Below are positions 44,502 to 51,620 of a stretch of DNA of 64,000 bases, in pieces. The translations under genes and the position numbers were made by a program. Within the stretch, counting starts at the first letter, position 1, and each line of letters begins with the position of its first letter. The DNA is from Ignavibacteria bacterium (GTDB lineage: Bacteria > Bacteroidota > Ignavibacteria > Kapaibacteriales > UBA4661). The stretch is taken from positions 1 through 64,000 of the forward strand of contig JAAFIV010000013.1 in the NCBI GenBank assembly GCA_013298775.1, read 5' to 3'. Below the pieces are notes generated by a model. It saw only the letters and a list, made by a program, of their open reading frames with translations. It was not told the origin of the DNA and searched no databases.

Positions 44502-45173
44502 ATGCTACAACAATCTTCCCCACTGCCTGCGCCCACACCGCGCTCAAAAGCACCATCGGTACAGAGTTCAACCGTTTTCAACCCGCACTACAATTCCTTC
44601 AATACCGCCAGCAAAATCGTAGTCGCATTGGAGCGTATTTCAGAGGCATTCCGCGTGATGCTCTGGCAAGAAAGCAAGGCAAATGGTCTTTCGCCATTGC
44701 AGATTCAAATTCTCATTTTCCTTGCCTTTCACACGCAGGAAAAGCGCACTGTTTCATACTTGGCGCAGGAATTCAACATGACCAAACCTACCATTTCCGA
44801 TGCTGTGCGCGTTTTGCTGGAAAAGAAACTGACAGAAAAAGAGCAAAATCTTGAAGATACGCGCAGTTATGCTATCAATCTCACCGTAGAAGGACGCACG
44901 ATTGCCGAGAGAGCCTCTGCTTTTGCGAATAAATTCGACGCGCCGCTCGTACAAATGCCACCCATTGAACAAGAACACTTACTTGGGCAACTTATGAGCA
45001 TTGTTGATTCTTTTCAAAAGGAAGGAATCCTAACCACACAGCGTTCATGTACATCCTGCGTATTTTTCTCGAAACATTCTTACTCAGAAGCCCATCATTG
45101 CTCGTTTTTGCGGCAAACGCTCTCTGGCGCAGATATTCGCGTGGATTGCCCGCATTACCGTCCTGTTTCGTAA
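44502..45173 (+). CDS. MarR family regulator with C-terminal Cys4 motif
   Basis: This 223-residue protein has a Pro-rich lead, then a winged helix-turn-helix MarR domain (about 35-150: LSPLQIQILIFLAFH, SYLAQEFNMTKPTISDAVRVLLEKKL, DTRSYAINLT). The tail carries four cysteines, Cys183, Cys186, Cys200 and Cys216, in SCTSCVFFSK, HHCSFLRQTL and RVDCPHY. The C-x2-C-x13-C-x15-C pattern suggests an iron-sulfur cluster or zinc site and thus redox or metal sensing. I chose ATG 44502 because earlier frame sequence is repeat-derived. A palindrome lies just upstream. The nearest plus-strand gene after it is the Rpn-type nuclease. Confidence 0.85.
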   Translation: MLQQSSPLPAPTPRSKAPSVQSSTVFNPHYNSFNTASKIVVALERISEAFRVMLWQESKANGLSPLQIQILIFLAFHTQEKRTVSYLAQEFNMTKPTISDAVRVLLEKKLTEKEQNLEDTRSYAINLTVEGRTIAERASAFANKFDAPLVQMPPIEQEHLLGQLMSIVDSFQKEGILTTQRSCTSCVFFSKHSYSEAHHCSFLRQTLSGADIRVDCPHYRPVS

Positions 45174-45313
45174 AGTATCATTTCATTTATCATTGCCAAA
45201 CAAGCAAGTATCGGGATTTTCAGCATTTACTGACCTGCATTTATTGATTTGTTCTCCTTCACAATTTTCCTAATTTTGAAGAAGGAAATAAGCGTCCATC
45301 AACCACTACAACC

Positions 45314-46273
45314 ATGATTATCGCCAATCCCATCTACGACGTAGTATTCAAGCGGCTTATGGAAAATGAGACCGTTGCAAAGTTCTTTATCGGAACGCTC
45401 TTAGATGTTACGGTGGAAGCGATTGAACTCCATCCGCAAGAATTTACGTTCCTCAAAGACCTCGACCCAAACGACCCTGCTATGAACTCCTTTGCCGAGA
45501 AAAAACTCCGCGAGAGGCTCCTTATCAACGTCTTTCGCTTGGATTTTATTGCCACCATCAAAACCAGCGATGGCGAGCGGAAGAAGGTGCTTATTGAAAT
45601 TCAAAAAGCACGAAACCTCATTGATGTCATGCGCTTTCGCAATTATCTCGCCGAGCAGTATAGCAAAGAAGATGTGATTGATAATACGAAAATTGCCTTG
45701 CCCATTACCACCATTTACATTCTTGGTTTTACGCTGCCAGAGATTGAAACGCCCTGCGTCAAGGTAGAGCGCGTCTATCAAGACCTCATCCATAAAACGC
45801 CGATTACCGCAAAAAGTGAATTTATCGAAAAGCTCACCCACGATAGTTTTATCGTGCAGGTCGAGCGCATCACCGACCGCTACCAAACGCGCCTCGACAA
45901 GCTCCTCAGCATCTTTGAACAGCAACATTTTATTGATGAACGCTCGACTATCAAGGATTATCTGCACACGCCAGACTTGGAAGAAGTCAAAACCATGACC
46001 GATATTCTGCACTACGCTGGTGCCGACCCCGAAAAGCGCAAACAAATCGCAAACGAGCAAGAAGGCTGGCGCACCATCAATGCGTATCTTCAAGAAACGA
46101 CACAAAATGCAGAAAAATATTTGAAACAATTAGCCGAGCAGGAACAAACGCTCGTTGAGCAACAGCAAACCCTCGTTGAGCAGCAACAAGCTCTCGCAGA
46201 GCAGCAGCAAGCCCTCAGCGAGAAAGACCGCATCATTGCTGAACTCATGAAAAAACTGGAGAATCAGGCATAA
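45314..46273 (+). CDS. Rpn family PD-(D/E)XK nuclease/putative transposase
   Basis: This 319-residue protein of the Rpn/PDDEXK_2 family (recombination-promoting nuclease) opens with NPIYDVVFKRLMENETVAKFFI, the usual start. The nuclease core is VFRLDFIATI (Asp) and VLIEIQKARN (E-x-Q), then DVMRFRNYLAEQY. The C-terminal part is helical and ends in four heptads (EQEQTLV, EQQQTLV, EQQQALA, EQQQALS) that form a coiled coil. Bases 46136-46219 encode these as four 21-bp tandem units. Rpn proteins promote recombination and can act in phage defence or DNA damage, but no target is clear. GAAGGAAATAA at 45283-45293 supports the start. Confidence 0.88.
   Translation: MIIANPIYDVVFKRLMENETVAKFFIGTLLDVTVEAIELHPQEFTFLKDLDPNDPAMNSFAEKKLRERLLINVFRLDFIATIKTSDGERKKVLIEIQKARNLIDVMRFRNYLAEQYSKEDVIDNTKIALPITTIYILGFTLPEIETPCVKVERVYQDLIHKTPITAKSEFIEKLTHDSFIVQVERITDRYQTRLDKLLSIFEQQHFIDERSTIKDYLHTPDLEEVKTMTDILHYAGADPEKRKQIANEQEGWRTINAYLQETTQNAEKYLKQLAEQEQTLVEQQQTLVEQQQALAEQQQALSEKDRIIAELMKKLENQA
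46136..46219 (+). repeat. Four 21-bp tandem units in the Rpn gene
   Basis: Four successive 21-bp units each begin GAGCA(G/A) and encode EQ(E/Q)Q(T/A)L(V/A/S). They differ at several bases. Changes in copy number would alter the coiled coil by whole heptads and keep the reading frame. Confidence 0.9.
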
Positions 46274-46341
46274 ATATTCGCTCGCGCCTTGCTGTGTCGT
46301 CCTCCATACTTCGTAGAATCTCCATCCTTTTCTCAATCATT

Positions 46342-48525
46342 ATGATAACTGCTTTCCTCGCACTATTCCTTGCTTGCGCACTCTTCGCGCCAACGTTTGC
46401 GCAAACTTCGCATTCTCCCGTCTGGCTTGATTGCGACGAAGAGACCGAAACCGAGCATAAATACTGCTCGCGGGCGCATTTGGCTGAGAATATTTTTGCA
46501 ATGAATAAAGCAGCCTCCGAAGCACACTCTGGCACAGAACGTGGCTACGATGTGCTTCGCTACGATGTATTCCTTGATTGGACAACGCCGCTCAACGGCA
46601 CAAGCGAAGCGGCAAGCGACCGTGCTTATACTGGCACACAAACTATCACTCTCCGCGCAACACAAGCACTGGAGCGGGTTGTACTGGATGCACACAAAGA
46701 GAATATTCGCCTCGACAGCGTATTTCTGCTCAACCCTAGTAACAACGCCCTACGCCAGCGAATTTCCTTTACGCAAACAGACGACAATCTTGCCACGCTT
46801 CAGCTTCCAAACCGCGTCAATGCTCAGGATTCCGTGCGCTTTGTGCTGCATTTTTCGCACATTGGCAAGGAAAATTCTAACGATGGTTTGGGATTCTTTC
46901 TGTACAGCAAAGGTAGAATTGGTGCGGTTCGCAGGAGCGGCACGCTCATTGATACGGTCTATGTTCCAGAACGCCTTGCCTATACGATGAGCCAGCCCTT
47001 TGGAGCGCGTCGGTGGATGCCCTGCAATGATACACCCGCAGACAAAGCATTCATGAGCCTTCGCGTCCGTGTGCCGCTTGGATTTCGCGCCGTTTCCAAT
47101 GGAATTTTGCAAGCTAGAACGCTCGACACCACGCAGCGCGGGCAAACAAGCCTTATTGCCGAAACCTTCCACTATGCGCATCAGTCCATCATTCCGCCGT
47201 ATCTTGTGGCAATTTCCGCCTCGCGCTACGATTCCTACACCGAATACTACAAGCGTGTAACGAAGCCGCAGGACAGCATTCCCGTCGAACATTTTTTCTG
47301 GCGTGTGGACGATACAAACTTGGAGCAGCGCAATTTTTACTACAACGCCCGCGAAACCTTTCGCCACACCATTCCCACGCTAGAGGCGTATTCACGCTGG
47401 TTTGGGGAATATCCCTTTGAAAGCTACGGACACGTTACCGTGCAGCCCTTTTTTGCGGGTGGCATGGAGCATCAAACCATGTCCACTATCAATCGCTCGT
47501 GGCTGCGCGGGACAATCACCGGAATAGCGCATGAAATCATGCACCAATGGTTTGGCGATAAGGTTACGTGCGCTTCGTGGGAGCATATTTGGCTGAATGA
47601 AGGCATGGCGAGCTACGGCGAGGCACTTTGGTACGAGTCGTGGGGCAGATTGCGCTGGTACAATGTGGCATTTGAAAACTTCAAACGCCGCTATTTTCTT
47701 GGGAATAACAAGCCTTCGCTGTATGTAAGGAATCCTAACTCTATTGACACCATTTTCAATTACGCCACAACCTACGTGAAGGGCGCATACATCCACCATA
47801 TGCTGCGGCGCATGGTCGGCGACAGCGTGTATTTTCAAGCCATGCGAGCCTTTTGCGCCCGCTATTCTGTGGCAATAACCGAAGATTTACAACGCGTGTT
47901 TGAGGAATTTGCCCCACGCTCGCCCGTGAAAATGGCAACCTTTTTCAAACAATGGGTCTATGGGGCGCAACACCCGATTCTCAGCGCGTCGTGGCGGGTT
48001 TTGCCGACGCAGCAAGCAAACGAGACCACGCTGCAAATCACGCTGTTGCAAGCGCAGCGCGGCGAGAACATTCCCGAAGCCTTCCATCTAGCTCTACCAC
48101 TTGTGTTCAAGCGTGGTCAGGATAGCATTTCTCAAATGGTCGTAATGACTGAGCGGCGGCAAAGTTTGACCGTACATTTACCTTTCGTGCCAGACAGCGT
48201 TTTGATTGACCCCGATGAAAATATTCTTGCTGAAAAGTACGCATCCGTGCGGCTTTCAGACGCGCAACCGTTTATGCGCGTGGTGGCAAATCCCCTGCTT
48301 TTGGGTGAAATTTTTGAAGTTTTGGTAACGCTTTCCGAAACCGATACGATTCATCTGGACGTTGTGGATGTGCTTGGCAGACGGCTTCAAACCTTAGCTT
48401 CTGGCAGATACGACGAAGGCGCACTGCATTTCCGCGAGCAGCTCAATTTCCCTGCTGGTGGAACATACTTTGTGCGCCTTCAAACGAAAAACGGTCTAAA
48501 TGTAGCGAAAATACTGGTGCGGTAA
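46342..48525 (+). CDS. T9SS-secreted M1 family metallopeptidase
   Basis: This 727-residue aminopeptidase N-like protein has a signal peptide (MITAFLALFLACALFAPTFA). The N-terminal M1 beta domain follows, GGMEHQT as the exopeptidase (GxMEN-like) motif, and the zinc site HEIMH (His397, His401) with Glu420 in LNEGMASY, spaced exactly 18 residues. The last 80 residues (SDAQPFMRVVANPLLLGEIF to GGTYFVRLQTKNG) form a T9SS type A sorting domain. A GTG at 46294 is a possible longer start. The enzyme is probably released or anchored outside the cell and degrades peptides. It follows the Rpn gene by 68 bp but is functionally unrelated. Confidence 0.9.
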   Translation: MITAFLALFLACALFAPTFAQTSHSPVWLDCDEETETEHKYCSRAHLAENIFAMNKAASEAHSGTERGYDVLRYDVFLDWTTPLNGTSEAASDRAYTGTQTITLRATQALERVVLDAHKENIRLDSVFLLNPSNNALRQRISFTQTDDNLATLQLPNRVNAQDSVRFVLHFSHIGKENSNDGLGFFLYSKGRIGAVRRSGTLIDTVYVPERLAYTMSQPFGARRWMPCNDTPADKAFMSLRVRVPLGFRAVSNGILQARTLDTTQRGQTSLIAETFHYAHQSIIPPYLVAISASRYDSYTEYYKRVTKPQDSIPVEHFFWRVDDTNLEQRNFYYNARETFRHTIPTLEAYSRWFGEYPFESYGHVTVQPFFAGGMEHQTMSTINRSWLRGTITGIAHEIMHQWFGDKVTCASWEHIWLNEGMASYGEALWYESWGRLRWYNVAFENFKRRYFLGNNKPSLYVRNPNSIDTIFNYATTYVKGAYIHHMLRRMVGDSVYFQAMRAFCARYSVAITEDLQRVFEEFAPRSPVKMATFFKQWVYGAQHPILSASWRVLPTQQANETTLQITLLQAQRGENIPEAFHLALPLVFKRGQDSISQMVVMTERRQSLTVHLPFVPDSVLIDPDENILAEKYASVRLSDAQPFMRVVANPLLLGEIFEVLVTLSETDTIHLDVVDVLGRRLQTLASGRYDEGALHFREQLNFPAGGTYFVRLQTKNGLNVAKILVR

Positions 48526-48535
48526 TGTATTCTGC

Positions 48536-48670
48536 GTGAGGGTCTCAATTCTTATTGAGGCTCTCAGTTCTTATTGAGGCTCTCACTTCGTCGCTTGAGT
48601 GAAATGAAACCAAAAGTGCAATGACGTTGAAACCAAAAGTGAGACCCTCAATAAGAATTGAGAGCCTCAC
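48536..48670. repeat. Family E palindrome, copy 2
   Basis: GTGAGGGTCTCAATTCTTAT plus TGAGGCTCTCA at the left pairs with AGTGAGACCCTCAATAAGAA plus TTGAGAGCCTCAC at the right. It lies between the convergent M1 and LA_2272-type genes and may end both transcripts; no T-run follows. Confidence 0.85.
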
Positions 48671-48692
48671 TCCATGACGTGTTGTAGGACTC

Positions 48693-49991
48693 TTAGAAGC
48701 GAAAACCGCCTGTAATGCCCACCCAACCACGCAACCACGCATTATTGCTGCCAAAAAAGTTGATGTTGTTCTGCTGTGCAATAAAGCCGCTTCCGGGAAA
48801 TAAATTCGTTGCTAATTCATACACTTGATTATCCACGCCCGCCATAACGTTGAGCGTTGGTCCGATGAAGACCGAGAAATGTGGCGCGAAATCGTGTCCG
48901 AACATGGTGCGAAGGCGCAGTGCTTGGGCGTACACGGCGAAATCCCGCGTAAATACGCCATTGAACATCGTTTCGGTATGTAAGCCAATATCAATAAAAT
49001 CCTTCTGACCCAAGTATAATTGCGCTCCCGCACCGTATCCGATTGACCAAATTGTTATGCCCGTAAATGGCTGCAAACCGCCTGTGAGCGTGGTGTACCA
49101 GGCTTTATTGCCCGTGCGCAAACCCGCGCGGATAAAGCGCATTTCATCGGTGTAGAGTTCGAGGCGGATGCCGTGTTTGGAGCTAAAATTAAGCAAACCA
49201 ATCATCACATCTTCGTTGTCTTCGGCGAAATTGACAAGTCCAATTTGCGCCCCGCGCACGTGCCGCGCTGAGTTGAACACGCCCGCAACCTGCACACCTT
49301 CTACATCTTTTGCCGTATTGAACACGCCCGCCGCTTGAACACCTTTCATATTGCCCGCCGTGTTGAAAATGCCCGCACCCTGCACCATATCGCCATCTCC
49401 AGCGACATTGAACACGCCCGCGCCCTGTGCGCCGCGCAACCCGCCCGAAGCAATGTTGAACACGCCCGCACCTTGCGCTCCGACAAATGTTCCCGAAACA
49501 ATGTTCGCAACTCCCGCACCCTGCGCGTAGCCAGCATTTCCACCAACAACATTGATAATTCCTGCGCCCTGTACGCCCAGCACATAGTCGGTTTGCGTGT
49601 TCCAAATGCCCGAAAACTCAACGCCTTCAAGCGCATTACCAACATTGCCCAAGGCATGAAGAGACACGTGCGATAAAATGCGCTTCCCGCCCGACGTGCC
49701 ACGCACAATGCCGCTTACCGACAAGGGCGTTACAAAGCCAATATCAACGGGAACAATCGCATAGTCCTCACGCGGGTACGACTTCGTTGCCGTTGTACCA
49801 GCAAACTGCGTAAATGGTGCAGCAAGCGGTGGTGCCGTCGCGCTGGTGCTGGTGTTTGCTTGTGCAAAAAGACTTTCTTGGAAAGGTGCAGAGCAACTAA
49901 GGGCAAGAAGCAAACACGCTACAAAGCGCGTCCACACGTGTTTTGGAGAAGTATTATTCAAATGGTTTGGGGATAAAGATATGCTTTTCAT
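48693..49991 (-). CDS. LA_2272-type surface repeat protein
   Basis: This protein of about 432 residues has a signal peptide (end near SLFAQ). From about 145 to 285 it has at least eight repeats of 16-19 residues with the pattern GxQGAGVFNxAxxxxxG (GAGIINVVGG, GAGVANIVSG, GAGVFNIASG, GAGVFNVAGD, GAGIFNTAGN, AAGVFNTAKD, VAGVFNSARH, IGLVNFAED). These match the LA_2272 surface-protein repeat known from Leptospira and FCB genomes. A C-terminal beta-barrel-like part follows, ending WLRGWVGITGGFRF, which suggests outer membrane insertion. ATG 49991 (MKSISLSPN) gives the best signal peptide. Function unknown. Confidence 0.83.
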   Translation of the reverse strand: MKSISLSPNHLNNTSPKHVWTRFVACLLLALSCSAPFQESLFAQANTSTSATAPPLAAPFTQFAGTTATKSYPREDYAIVPVDIGFVTPLSVSGIVRGTSGGKRILSHVSLHALGNVGNALEGVEFSGIWNTQTDYVLGVQGAGIINVVGGNAGYAQGAGVANIVSGTFVGAQGAGVFNIASGGLRGAQGAGVFNVAGDGDMVQGAGIFNTAGNMKGVQAAGVFNTAKDVEGVQVAGVFNSARHVRGAQIGLVNFAEDNEDVMIGLLNFSSKHGIRLELYTDEMRFIRAGLRTGNKAWYTTLTGGLQPFTGITIWSIGYGAGAQLYLGQKDFIDIGLHTETMFNGVFTRDFAVYAQALRLRTMFGHDFAPHFSVFIGPTLNVMAGVDNQVYELATNLFPGSGFIAQQNNINFFGSNNAWLRGWVGITGGFRF

Positions 49992-50135
49992 GGCGATAAA
50001 TGCTGCTAGTGATAAAAAACGTTCCGCACACAACACAAGGATTTACGCGATGTCCAGTGTGTGCTTCTCCTATCAACAAGCCGTGAGCAAGGAAATGGTT
50101 ACAAATTTTTTGGAAGAGTCTATTTTCCGATAAGA

Positions 50136-50219
50136 GCGAGGCTCTGACTTCTTCGTCAGGGTCTCACTTTGGGAGCTGTGGAGGAAAGTGAGAGCCTCAC
50201 TAGGAAGTGAGACCCTCAC
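50136..50219. repeat. Family E palindrome, copy 3
   Basis: GCGAGGCTCTGACTTCTTCG plus TCAGGGTCTCACTTT at the left pairs with AAAGTGAGAGCCTCACTAGG plus AAGTGAGACCCTCAC at the right. It lies immediately before the end of the ypdA gene. Confidence 0.85.
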
Positions 50220-50229
50220 AAAAGGTGAA

Positions 50230-51288
50230 CTACCGCCCCAAACTCCGCACAATATCTACCACGACAGGACGCGCATGATTCCGTCCATTCTCAATAAAAA
50301 TTGTCCACGTTTGGCAGCCACACGCCACCGAACCCGCTATGTATAAGCCTTGCACGTTGGTTTCAAAGGTTTCGGGGTTGTATTCGGGAATAAGAATATC
50401 GTTTAGATGCACTCCTGCACCGCGCAGCAAGTGTTCATCGGGTCGGTAGCCGATAAGGGGAAAAAGGAAATCGACGGGAAGCGTGGTGATTTCGCCTGTT
50501 GTGGTATTTCGCACTAACGCAGTGTTGGTGCGGATTTCAGCAAGTTGCGTTGAAAAAAGTGCGCGAATTTCCCCGTTTTTAATGCGATTATCAATATCAG
50601 GACGAACCCAGTATTTAACGGACTTACTCAGTTCTTCCCCGCGATGCACCAGCGTTACCCGCGCACCGTGCCGCCACAGTTCCAATGCGGCTTCCACCGC
50701 CGAATTGCGCCCGCCGACCACGACCACATCTTGCATGGTGTAGCGGTACGGCTCGTCGTAATAGTGCGAAACGTGCGGTAAATCCTCGCCCGGAATGCCT
50801 AAGCGATTGGTAAAATCGAAATAGCCCGTTGCGATAATCACGCGCCGCGCGAAGATTTTCTCCAATGGCGCGTCGTTGCTGATGTTGTTGCTGGTTTCTC
50901 TGCGTGTTTCAATGCAAAAAAGGTACTCGTTTGAATTCCCAGATGAATTTTGTGATGAATTTCCCTGTACTTCCTTCCGAATGCCACAAACCCGTGTATG
51001 CAAGCGGAGATTGAGCCTTTGCGCTTCCACCACACCACGATAATACTGCAACGCCTCGCGCCGCGTTGGGCGAACATTTACCGATGAAAAGGGGATGTTA
51101 TCAAGCGAGAGCAGGTCTGGCGTAGAGAAAAAGGTCATGTTTGCAGGATAGCGGCGAATGGTCTCAGTAATTGAGCCTTTTTCCACAACAAGGTAGGAAC
51201 AATGCGCCTTCTGAGCTTCAATCGCGCAAGCAAGCCCTGTTGGACCTGCACCGATGATGAGGATGTCGTAAAGAGATGAGTTTGTCAT
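50230..51288 (-). CDS. ypdA: YpdA-type bacillithiol disulfide reductase
   Basis: This flavoprotein of about 352 residues is in the YpdA family. The FAD motif is ILIIGAGPTGLACAIEA (about 9-25), then TIRRYPANMTFFSTPDLLSLDNIPF (about 45-69), a hallmark block of YpdA. The NADPH motif VVVVGGRNSAVEAALELWRHG lies near 185-205, and the end is AGSVACGCQTWTIFIENGRNH. YpdA lacks the CxxC of thioredoxin reductases and reduces bacillithiol disulfide. Its presence suggests a bacillithiol-type thiol, as in Chlorobiota. I chose ATG 51288 (MTNSSLYDIL). A composite palindromic element lies directly upstream and may affect expression. Confidence 0.87.
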   Translation of the reverse strand: MTNSSLYDILIIGAGPTGLACAIEAQKAHCSYLVVEKGSITETIRRYPANMTFFSTPDLLSLDNIPFSSVNVRPTRREALQYYRGVVEAQRLNLRLHTRVCGIRKEVQGNSSQNSSGNSNEYLFCIETRRETSNNISNDAPLEKIFARRVIIATGYFDFTNRLGIPGEDLPHVSHYYDEPYRYTMQDVVVVGGRNSAVEAALELWRHGARVTLVHRGEELSKSVKYWVRPDIDNRIKNGEIRALFSTQLAEIRTNTALVRNTTTGEITTLPVDFLFPLIGYRPDEHLLRGAGVHLNDILIPEYNPETFETNVQGLYIAGSVACGCQTWTIFIENGRNHARPVVVDIVRSLGR

Positions 51289-51313
51289 AGTTTGCGAGAT
51301 GGTAATTACACTC

Positions 51314-51567
51314 ATTCGCCCCCTTGATAAAGGGGGAACGGGAGATTTGTCGCGTGTAACGACTGATTTGAAGGGGTATTGAACCGTTAAGCCCCCGTTC
51401 CCCCTTTATCAAGGGTAGGGCTGTAAAGTTCTAAAAGACAGCCTCGTAACGGTGCGGCTTGTGGCAAATCCCCCGTTCCCCCTTTATCAAGGGGGCGAAG
51501 GATTGGTGCGGCTTTCACAGCTTCGCGTAAGAAGAACTTTACAGCCCTGCTTTATCAAGGGGGCGAA
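51314..51567. repeat. Family D palindromic element with a nested insert
   Basis: The element begins ATTCGCCCCCTTGATAAAGG plus GGGAACGGGAG, carries a loop nearly identical to the copy at 63164 in reverse orientation (GATTTGTCGCGTGTAACG), and reaches TTCCCCCTTTATCAAGGG (ends 51415). It is then interrupted by a 132-bp insert (51417-51548) and resumes as CTTTATCAAGGGGGCGAA. The 332-bp gap 51289-51620 contains nothing else that I recognise. Confidence 0.9.
51417..51548. mobile_element. Nested 132-bp element with perfect 16-bp terminal inverted repeats
   Basis: AGGGCTGTAAAGTTCT (51417-51432) and AGAACTTTACAGCCCT (51533-51548) are exact reverse complements. One extra base lies on each side before the 12-bp direct repeats CTTTATCAAGGG (51404-51415 and 51550-51561), which flank it inside the family D element. 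Its core includes another D arm (TCCCCCGTTCCCCCTTTATC). No coding capacity. Nearly the same ends bound the family C copy at 55683. Confidence 0.8.
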
Positions 51568-51620
51568 ACGGGCAGCGTTCACCGCACCAGAGTAGTTACG
51601 AGAATTTCATGTGATTGCCC

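Noticed and set aside
45401-46129. A 242-codon minus-strand frame opposite the Rpn nuclease gene
   Set aside because: Shadow of a gene with a clear PD-(D/E)XK core and a plausible ribosome site.
48536-48670. Family E palindromes considered as ordinary rho-independent terminators
   Set aside because: They lack T-runs, are long and imperfect, and recur in different gene contexts, including between an ATPase gene and its permease gene; termination may be a side effect.
51417-51548. The small inverted-repeat elements considered as insertion sequences
   Set aside because: They are 130-170 bp long and encode no transposase, so at most they are non-autonomous elements.
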